5,225 bases of DNA, taken from positions 1 through 5,225 of the forward strand of contig JAEYZK010000070.1 of assembly GCA_023428085.1 (NCBI GenBank). The letters are read 5' to 3'. Origin of the DNA: Pseudomonadota bacterium. Its GTDB lineage: Bacteria; Myxococcota; Myxococcia; Myxococcales; Anaeromyxobacteraceae. Position numbers and translations under genes: made by a program. Under the pieces are notes generated by a model that had not been told where the DNA came from, did not search any database, and saw only the letters and a program-made list of their open reading frames with translations. Shown in pieces: positions 1 through 4,641 of this stretch. Numbering within the stretch: position 1 is the first letter of the stretch; each line of letters begins with the position of its first letter.

Positions 1-551
1 AGGGCTATCCCTCCGACGCCGAGGTGCAGGCCGGCTACGACGCCAGCAAGGCTTCCTTCGAGGTCCCGCGCCAGTTCCGGGTCGCCCAGATCTACGTCGC
101 GCTCGCGAAGGGCGCCGACAAGGCGGCTGAGAGCGCGGCGAAGAAGAAGCTCGACGGCATCGTCAAAAAGCTCGGCGCGAAGGGCGCCGACTTCGCCGCC
201 CTCGCGAAGGCCGAGAGCGACGACGCCCAGACGGCCGCCAAGGGCGGCGAGATCGGCTGGCTCACGGAGGCGCAGATGGTGCCCGGCATCCGCAGCACCG
301 CCACCGCGCTCGCCAGGGAAGCCGTCTCCGAGCCGGTCCGGCTCGACGACGGGTGGCACGTCCTCAAGCTGGTCGACGTTCGCCCCGCCGGGCCTCGCCC
401 GCTCGCCGAGGTGCGCGACGCGCTCGTCTCCCAGCTCCGCGCCGCCAAGGCACGCGATCTGCGTCAGGCGTACGTCGCGAAGCTCCTCGAGCAGAACCCG
501 CCGGCGATCAACGAGCTGGCGCTGCCGAAGGTGCTCGACAGGGCGAAGTAG
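1..551 (+). CDS. Parvulin-type peptidyl-prolyl cis-trans isomerase, C-terminal part (5' end outside window)
   Basis: The first complete codon is at position 3, and 182 residues are visible before the TAG at 549-551. The segment from about residue 23 to 125 fits the rotamase/parvulin fold: an FRVAQIYV strand opens it, a lysine-rich helix follows, then an FAALAKAES motif, the loop GGEIGW (81-86), the MVPGI segment, and a closing strand GWHVLKLVD (117-125). These are the landmark blocks of SurA/PrsA/PpiD-type isomerases, which catalyse cis-trans isomerisation of prolyl bonds and assist folding of exported proteins. The tail (about 126-182) is helical and charged, as in chaperone-type members. 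Signal peptide and N-terminal chaperone domain lie outside the window, so lipoprotein, soluble periplasmic and membrane-anchored forms cannot be separated. An internal GTG at 24 is in frame, but upstream codons remain open and fit the family, so it is not the true start. The next gene begins 69 bp downstream on the same strand. Confidence 0.88.
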   Translation, partial: GYPSDAEVQAGYDASKASFEVPRQFRVAQIYVALAKGADKAAESAAKKKLDGIVKKLGAKGADFAALAKAESDDAQTAAKGGEIGWLTEAQMVPGIRSTATALAREAVSEPVRLDDGWHVLKLVDVRPAGPRPLAEVRDALVSQLRAAKARDLRQAYVAKLLEQNPPAINELALPKVLDRAK

Positions 552-568
552 CTGATCTGCACCGCGCG

Positions 569-591
569 CTCCAACCACGCACTCCAACCAC
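569..591 (+). repeat. Short direct repeat in the gap between the isomerase and lipoprotein genes
   Basis: CTCCAACCAC occurs at 569-578 and again at 582-591, a 13-bp period, inside the 69-bp gap 552-620. It is AC-rich compared with the surroundings. It could be a regulator half-site pair upstream of the lipoprotein gene or simply a slippage duplication. No convincing -35/-10 pair or terminator hairpin is visible in this gap. Confidence 0.3.
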
Positions 592-620
592 CTCGACTCA
601 ATCCATCATGCGGAGAGCAC

Positions 621-1307
621 ATGAACACCCGAGTCCTCATCACCGCCATGCTCGCCTCCATCGCCGCGATCTCCTGCGGCGGGGGCGGCAACGGCGGAAG
701 CGCCATCAGACCAACGAACCCGGCTGTTACGATCCGTTACATCGGTCCGGACGGGAACCTGTACGCCCCGAAGCGCGTGGTGCTCTTCCATCTGGGCGGG
801 GACGGGACCACCCAGCCGATGAAGACCTGGGAGGACGGCGTCACGACCGACCTCGGAGTCGAGTTGATTCCCGGCGACCTCTATGACGTGCGAGCCGACT
901 CTCCGGGACGACGAGGCGTGTTCGCCGATTCGGTCGTCAGGTTCACCGCGCCGGAAGGGCCCATCGACCTGGGCACGTTCGACCTGCGTCCGCTCGGGAT
1001 CACGCTGATCTCACCGGCTGCCGGGGCGGTCGTGACCTCGTATCCGGTCGAGTTCACGTGGACTGCCTACGAGAACCCGGATGCGGACCAGGTCTTCAAA
1101 GTTTGCGCTGAGCTGATCGGCAACGGAAACGGGTGCGTCCGCCACACCATCTTCGAAGGGACCAGCTACAGCCTCACGGCCGCCGAGAAGGCCGACGCTC
1201 TCGCAGGCCGCTCCGCGAACTGGAGCATCAACGTGTCGTTCACGACGACGGAGGGCCACGAAGTCTGGTACTACGGTCAAGCGGCCCGCATCACGCTCCC
1301 GGAGTGA
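621..1307 (+). CDS. Predicted lipoprotein with C-terminal Ig/FN3-like beta domain, function unknown
   Basis: This 228-residue protein starts at ATG 621, preceded by GGAGAG at 612-617 (a close spacing of 3 nt). Residues 1-18 form a short export signal (basic MNTR, then a hydrophobic stretch) ending in A-I-S-Cys19. That is an acceptable though not ideal lipobox, since position -3 is Ala rather than Leu. A glycine-rich linker (20-26) follows, as in many outer-membrane lipoproteins. Residues 34-124 are predicted beta-rich. Residues 126-228 look like an Ig/FN3-type sandwich, with an LISPAAG opening, a core F-x-W at 145-147, and Cys162 and Cys172 that could form a disulfide. I recognise no family. 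Codon use is visibly looser (more A/T in third positions) than in the flanking genes, suggesting fast evolution or later acquisition. The mature protein should be anchored to a membrane and face the periplasm or the outside. Confidence 0.75.
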   Translation: MNTRVLITAMLASIAAISCGGGGNGGSAIRPTNPAVTIRYIGPDGNLYAPKRVVLFHLGGDGTTQPMKTWEDGVTTDLGVELIPGDLYDVRADSPGRRGVFADSVVRFTAPEGPIDLGTFDLRPLGITLISPAAGAVVTSYPVEFTWTAYENPDADQVFKVCAELIGNGNGCVRHTIFEGTSYSLTAAEKADALAGRSANWSINVSFTTTEGHEVWYYGQAARITLPE

Positions 1308-1308
1308 C

Positions 1309-1506
1309 GTGAGCGGAGGCCGGGTTCTGGAGGTCGGATCCGCCCCAAGCCCCGTCGAGTGGGCGGACGGCACCGCCGCGACGGCCTGTCCCCTCGACTT
1401 CGCCTGGGCACCCTACGCGAATCCGGCGTTCACCCATGCCACGTGCGAGATGTGGCTCAGGGGTTGCGGTGGTGCTCGGGGATCCGTCACCATGCATCCG
1501 CCCTGA
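1309..1506 (+). pseudogene. Truncated paralogue of the upstream lipoprotein's beta domain (remnant or very small gene)
   Basis: This frame of 65 codons opens with GTG 1309, two bases after the start of the preceding stop codon ends, and closes with TGA at 1504-1506. Residues 25-39 (TACPLDFAWAPYANP) align without gaps to residues 139-153 of the lipoprotein (TSYPVEFTWTAYENP): 7 of 15 identical, with conservative V/L and E/D changes. A Cys follows at a similar distance in both. At DNA level 1378-1425 matches 1032-1079 at 33 of 48 positions. The parent domain continues for another 75 residues after this block, but the copy ends after 26, so it is truncated at its 3' side. It also has no signal peptide. 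GGAG at 1301-1304 could serve as a ribosome site, so translation coupled to the upstream gene is possible. It ends 11 bp from the stop of the convergent ferredoxin gene. I favour a decayed tandem duplicate; a real short gene cannot be excluded. Confidence 0.55.
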
Positions 1507-1517
1507 ACACGGGGGAC

Positions 1518-3083
1518 TCAGAACGGAAACTCCGCCTCCGCCGGCACCTCGAGCTTCTCCCGCTGGAGCTTCTTCGCCACCCCGTGCGGCGAGCGCGCCT
1601 CGACCCAGATGGCCTTGCGCGGCAGGGTCGGGCACGGGTGCTCGCAGGCGCCGCAGCCGATGCAGGCCTCCTCGTTCACCTCGGGGATCCGGAGCTGCGG
1701 ATCGCCGCCGGGGTACGGCACCATGGCGATCGCCTTGGTGGGGCAGTGCTCCGCGCACGCGCCGCACGCCTTCTTCTTCGTCTCGACCACGCAGTCGGCC
1801 TTCACGAACCGTGCACGCCCGACCTGCACGAGCCGCTTCTCGGGGAGCGGCAGCAGGTGGACGGCGCCGGTCGGGCAGACCTCGGCGCAGCGGCGGCAGT
1901 CGTAGACGCAGGCGCCGCGATCGAAGACGAGCCGCGGCTGGAGCAGGCCGGCCGCGCCGTAGGCGAGGAGCGCGGGACGGAGGACCTGGGTCGGGCAGGC
2001 CGCGACGCAGAGGTGGCAGGCGGTGCAGCGCGCGGTGAAGTGCTCGCGGGCGCGCGACCCCGGGGGCGTCACGGGCGCCCGCGCGTCGCGGGGATCGGCG
2101 GCACCGCCACGGGCCGCGACGGGCACGAGCAGCGCGGCGGGCGCGAGCGCGGCGGTGCGGAGCACGGCGCGGCGCCCGGGATCCACCTCGGGGTGGAGCT
2201 CCGGAGGGTCGCGCCGCGCGCGCCCGCCCTCCGCGGGAGGGAACCGGCCGAACCGGACCGCGCCGTGCGGGCAGACGGCGAGGCAGTCGAAGCAGCCGAC
2301 GCACGCGTCGAAGTCCACGCGCCGGCGCGCCGCGTCGATGCAGCCCGCCTTGCACCCCTTCTCGCAGACGCCGCACGCGTTGCAGCGCGCCTCGTCGATG
2401 CCGATGCGGAGCGCGGCCCGGCGCGCGGCCAGCCGGAGCACGGCGCCGGCGGGGCAGAGCAGGTTGCAGAAGAGCCGGCCCCGCCAGAGCGCGAGCGCGG
2501 CGATCGCCGCGAACGACCCGACCGCGAGGGCGAGCGCGTCCCACGCGAACGCCGGCGGCACGACGGGCTGGAGCGCGTAGACGTGCTCCGCGGCGAGCGC
2601 GCGCGAGAGGCCGTTCACCGCCTCGGCGAGCGCGGGGCGGACGGCGGAGGCGAGGATCCGGCCGAAGGCCGAGTACGGCTCGAGCAGCCCGAGCGCGAGC
2701 TGCGATCCGGCGATCGCGAGGGCGAAGGCCGCGCCGGCGATCCCGACGTGGGCGAGGCGCCGCGGCGGCAGGGCGCGGAAGCGGAACCGGCGCCGGCGCG
2801 CCCACCGGTCGCCGAGGCGGATGACGAGGTCCTGCAGCGTGCCGAGCGGGCAGAGGGTCGAGCAGTAGACGCGCCCCGCGACGAGCGTCGCGGCGAGGAG
2901 CGCGACGAGCGTTACGACGGCGCCGAGCGCCGGGAGCCGGACGATCGCCGGGACGAGCTGGAGGCGCGCCACCACGGGGCCGACCGGCGCCGGGAGCAGC
3001 CGTCCGAAGTCCAGGAACGCGAGGGCCGCGGGCGCGAAGACGGCGAGCGCGACCGCGGCGCGGAGGTGCTTCAGGCGATGCAC
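1518..3083 (-). CDS. NapH/NapG-like fused membrane polyferredoxin with six predicted [4Fe-4S] clusters
   Basis: 521 residues from a GTG start at 3083, supported by the AAGGA site just upstream. Predicted membrane segments are at about 7-24, 50-70, 110-133 and 180-200. After segments 2 and 4 come the CxxxCP motifs C74-C78 and C206-C210, typical of NapH-type quinol-linked proteins, each followed by arginine-rich cytosolic stretches. Two ferredoxin motifs follow: C234/237/240/244 and C261/264/267/271. A twin-arginine hydrophobic segment (RRAVLR at 304-309, apolar to about 323) then leads to four more clusters: C353/356/359/363, C392/396/399/403, C431/440/443/447 and C474/477/480/484. The second half resembles NapG, a Tat-exported periplasmic ferredoxin. 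By the positive-inside rule the chain is N-in, with clusters 1-2 cytosolic and 3-6 outside. Inferred role: moving electrons, probably from quinol, to a periplasmic acceptor. The DUF362 gene lies upstream on the same strand. The natural partner and substrate are not visible. Confidence 0.87.
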   Translation of the reverse strand: MHRLKHLRAAVALAVFAPAALAFLDFGRLLPAPVGPVVARLQLVPAIVRLPALGAVVTLVALLAATLVAGRVYCSTLCPLGTLQDLVIRLGDRWARRRRFRFRALPPRRLAHVGIAGAAFALAIAGSQLALGLLEPYSAFGRILASAVRPALAEAVNGLSRALAAEHVYALQPVVPPAFAWDALALAVGSFAAIAALALWRGRLFCNLLCPAGAVLRLAARRAALRIGIDEARCNACGVCEKGCKAGCIDAARRRVDFDACVGCFDCLAVCPHGAVRFGRFPPAEGGRARRDPPELHPEVDPGRRAVLRTAALAPAALLVPVAARGGAADPRDARAPVTPPGSRAREHFTARCTACHLCVAACPTQVLRPALLAYGAAGLLQPRLVFDRGACVYDCRRCAEVCPTGAVHLLPLPEKRLVQVGRARFVKADCVVETKKKACGACAEHCPTKAIAMVPYPGGDPQLRIPEVNEEACIGCGACEHPCPTLPRKAIWVEARSPHGVAKKLQREKLEVPAEAEFPF

Positions 3084-3087
3084 GTGA

Positions 3088-3092
3088 TCCTT
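3088..3092 (-). promoter_or_regulatory. Ribosome binding site of the polyferredoxin gene
   Basis: On the minus strand AAGGA (within GAGAAGGA) is followed by a 4-nt spacer TCAC and the GTG at 3083-3081. It decides for this GTG start; no in-frame ATG is seen just upstream. The left REP-like hairpin (3127-3180) lies only about 35 nt upstream of this site, in what would be the leader of the transcript. Confidence 0.6.
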
Positions 3093-3126
3093 CTCACTGC
3101 GGTGCCCACTTGACCTGGTTCCGTCA

Positions 3127-3180
3127 CCGCTCGTCCTTCGACTCCGCGGCGCTTCGCGCCGCTACGCTCAGGACGAGCGG
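3127..3180. repeat. REP-like palindromic element, left flank of the tandem array
   Basis: The outer arms CCGCTCGTCCT (3127-3137) and AGGACGAGCGG (3170-3180) are perfect 11-bp complements. Inside them a second hairpin, GCGGCGC-TTC-GCGCCGC (3146-3162), has a perfect 7-bp stem. The element carries the blocks CCTTCGACTCCG (3135-3146) and CTACGCTCAGG (3162-3172), which recur in the right flank at 3568-3579 and 3589-3599. The general look (palindromic, intergenic, conserved ends with a variable self-complementary centre) is that of REP-type dispersed repeats. Its right arm overlaps the first unit of the tandem array. On the minus strand it sits 44-97 nt upstream of the polyferredoxin start. Confidence 0.75.
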
Positions 3181-3559
3181 ACAAGAGAGTCCGTTCGGAG
3201 AGCGGGCGAGAGAGCCCGTTCGGACGAGCGGACAAGAGAGTCCGTTCGGACGAGCGGACAAGAGAGCCCGTTCGGACGAGCGGACAAGAGAGCCCGTTCG
3301 GACGAGCGGACAAGAGAGCCCGTTCGGACGAGCGGACAAGAGAGTCCGTTCGGACGAGCGGACAAGAGAGCCCGTTCGGACGAGCGGACAAGAGAGTCCG
3401 TTCGGACGAGCGGACAAGAGAGCCCGTTCGGACGAGCGGACAAGAGAGTCCGTTCGACGAGCGGACGGGGAGAGTCCGTTCGACGAGCGGACGGGGAGAG
3501 TCCGTTCGAAGAGCGGACGAGAGAATCCCCTTTGGAGAGCGGACGAGGAAGTCCGTTCG
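3172..3559. repeat. Tandem array of fifteen 26-bp units (minisatellite)
   Basis: The unit has GACGAGCGGA at positions 1-10, CAAGAGAG at 11-18, a T or C at 19, and CCGTTCG at 20-26. Copies begin at 3172, 3198, 3223, 3249, 3275, 3301, 3327, 3353, 3379, 3405, 3431, 3457, 3483, 3509 and 3535. Thirteen are 26 bp; copies 2 and 15 are 25 bp. Copies 3-11 are identical apart from position 19. Copies 12-13 share GGG in place of CAA, copies 14-15 are more diverged, and copy 2 is diverged at the other end, so the array is homogenised in its centre and decays at its edges. There are no spacers, so it is not a CRISPR array. No frame on either strand of the core unit contains a stop codon, which produces long artefactual reading frames. 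Unit junctions form a hairpin, CCGTTCG-GA-CGAGCGG with one G·T pair. The array fills most of the gap between the DUF362 and polyferredoxin genes. Confidence 0.95.
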
Positions 3560-3624
3560 CCCTGAGCCCTTCGACTCCGGCCTGCGGCCTACGCTCAGGG
3601 CAGGCGGAGTCGAAGGGCGAACGG
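3553..3624. repeat. Composite REP-like palindrome, right flank of the array; possible transcript-end hairpin of the DUF362 gene
   Basis: Several inverted repeats interleave here. CCGTTCGCCCT (3553-3563) pairs with AGGGCGAACGG (3614-3624). A 13-bp arm at 3566-3578 pairs with 3606-3618. GCCTGC (3580-3585) pairs with GCAGGC (3600-3605). Alternatively CCCTGAGC (3560-3567) pairs with GCTCAGGG (3593-3600). Read on each strand, the segment resembles two overlapping REP-like copies in opposite orientation. The left end of the palindrome is the CCGTTCG of the last array unit. The long stem (3566-3618) begins 16 nt beyond the stop codon of the minus-strand DUF362 gene, so it could terminate or protect that transcript. 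There is no U-tract after it, so it is not a classical intrinsic terminator. Confidence 0.75.
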
Positions 3625-3633
3625 GCAAGCTCA

Positions 3634-4527
3634 TCAGATCGCCACCTTCCGGATGTCCATCCTCTCCAGGTCCCTCCGCCCCCACCCGTCGTCGGCGGCC
3701 AGGCGGATGTACGGGGCCTCGGTCGGCTTCGCGCCGAACAGCTTCGCGGCGGCGGCGTCGACGGCCACGGGGTCGCGGGAGAGGAGCTGCGCCTTCAGCT
3801 CCACCACGTCCTCCTCGTCGATGCCGCGCGGGCCGTACCGCTTCAGCACGCGGTACGCGTCCACGACCGTCAGGTCGGGCTTCCGGAACCCGGTCATGTC
3901 GGAGATGCACTGCATGAGGTCGTTCCGGTGCCAGAAGCCCCGGTCCCACACGACGCCCATCAGGTTCTTCATGCCGATGGTGAGGTCCGACGAGCTGTGG
4001 TGCTTCAGGATCGGCACGTTGATGAAGACGTCGGCCTCGAGCAGCAGGCCGTGCACCTTCGCCTCCTTCAGCACCTTCCCCGGCACCTTCACCTGCTGGT
4101 AGGCGCCCTCGTCGTACGCCGGCGCGACCTTGGCGCCGGCGGCCCGCGCCGCCGCCTCGATGCCGCTCGTCCTGTACGCCCGCCGGCCGTCGTCGCAGGC
4201 GTGGTCGAAGACGTAGACCTCCTTCGCGCCCGCCGCCAGGCACTGCTCCACGATCCGCCCGACGAGCGCCGGGTTCGTGTTGACGGCGCGCTCCGGGCCG
4301 ACGTCCCAGCCGATGTTCGGCTTCACGAGGACCTTCTGGCCCTTCTTCACGAAGGCCGTCATCCCGCCGAGCTCCTGGATGGCCCGGTCGAAGAGCGCGT
4401 CCGGGAGCCCGCCCTTCGCGGCCACGAGGTCCGGCGCGCCGCCCGCGGCGAGCGCCTTGCCCGCGTCGCCCAGGGCCAGGAGCGCGCCCGCCGCCGCCGC
4501 CGATCCGAGGAACTGACGTCGGTCCAT
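3634..4527 (-). CDS. DUF362 family protein with Tat signal peptide
   Basis: 297 residues from ATG 4527, chosen because GGAGGA lies 4 nt upstream and because MDRRQFLGS begins a textbook Tat signal: twin Arg at 3-4, an alanine-rich hydrophobic core, and a cleavage site near ALA-AG (27-28). The gene ends in tandem TGA codons. The mature domain shows DUF362 hallmarks: VLVKPNIGW (66-74), NTNPALV (83-89), a glycine-rich segment with VYVFDHACDD (104-113), INVPILKHH (169-177), LTIGMKNLMG (182-191), the VVDAYR block (221-226) and SRDPVAVDA (250-258). The molecular function of DUF362 is not established; some homologues elsewhere are fused to 4Fe-4S domains. This copy has only three scattered Cys (96, 111, 207) and no cluster motif, so any iron-sulfur partner must be separate. 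The polyferredoxin gene downstream on the same strand is the obvious candidate, although 550 bp of repeats separate them. Export is predicted to the periplasm as a folded, possibly cofactor-bearing protein. Confidence 0.9.
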   Translation of the reverse strand: MDRRQFLGSAAAAGALLALGDAGKALAAGGAPDLVAAKGGLPDALFDRAIQELGGMTAFVKKGQKVLVKPNIGWDVGPERAVNTNPALVGRIVEQCLAAGAKEVYVFDHACDDGRRAYRTSGIEAAARAAGAKVAPAYDEGAYQQVKVPGKVLKEAKVHGLLLEADVFINVPILKHHSSSDLTIGMKNLMGVVWDRGFWHRNDLMQCISDMTGFRKPDLTVVDAYRVLKRYGPRGIDEEDVVELKAQLLSRDPVAVDAAAAKLFGAKPTEAPYIRLAADDGWGRRDLERMDIRKVAI

Positions 4528-4641
4528 GTGGTCCTCCGTGGCAGGCGCGGCCACCGCGCGGGGTGAGCGTCCGGCATCCGGATCGGCGCGTCAAGCGCCA
4601 CCCGGCGCTGCCGGGAGGGCCGGTCGCGGTACGATGAGGCG
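4528..4641. promoter_or_regulatory. Divergent intergenic region between the DUF362 and TPR-like genes
   Basis: These 114 bp must supply the upstream signals of DUF362 and possibly of the rightward gene. Two adjacent small inverted repeats are visible: GGCGC-GTCAA-GCGCC (4585-4599) and CCCGG-CGCTG-CCGGG (4601-4615). Each has a perfect 5-bp stem and a 5-nt loop. At this GC content such stems arise easily by chance, so an operator role is only a suggestion. No recognisable sigma-70 -35/-10 pair was found. Confidence 0.3.
4532..4537 (-). promoter_or_regulatory. Strong ribosome binding site deciding the DUF362 start
   Basis: The minus-strand sequence GGAGGA is followed by CCAC and ATG (4527-4525). 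This is the best Shine-Dalgarno match in the window. It rules against the in-frame GTG at 4554, which would put nine extra residues in front of the Tat motif. Confidence 0.75.

Noticed and set aside
92..448. Minus-strand frame opposite the isomerase
   Set aside because: Ser/Ala-rich shadow; the plus strand carries clear parvulin motifs.
1291..2805. Second minus-strand frame (504 codons) overlapping the polyferredoxin gene
   Set aside because: Arg/Pro/Ala-rich shadow in an alternative frame with no recognisable domain.
1359..3113. Long plus-strand frame (584 codons) opposite the polyferredoxin gene
   Set aside because: It mirrors the high-GC3 coding strand. Its translation is Arg/Ala/Glu low-complexity, while the minus strand gives six perfectly spaced cysteine clusters.
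3172..3559. CRISPR array
   Set aside because: The units are directly adjacent with no unique spacers, and no cas gene is present in the window.
3110..3565. Repeat-rich open frames through the array on both strands, which could be read as a repetitive protein
   Set aside because: The period of 26 is not a multiple of 3, so the frame rotates each unit. All six frames are open, no ribosome site precedes them, and the indels in copies 2 and 15 are not frame-conserving.
4525..4554. GTG at 4554 as the start of DUF362
   Set aside because: The ATG at 4527 has a strong GGAGGA site and places the Tat motif at the extreme N-terminus; the longer form has neither advantage.
3071..4594. Very long minus-strand open frame (about 507 codons) spanning the DUF362 gene and the array
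   Set aside because: It is out of frame with the well-supported DUF362 gene, reads as Arg/Gly/Pro-rich shadow sequence, and is carried onward only because the 26-bp unit lacks stops in every frame.
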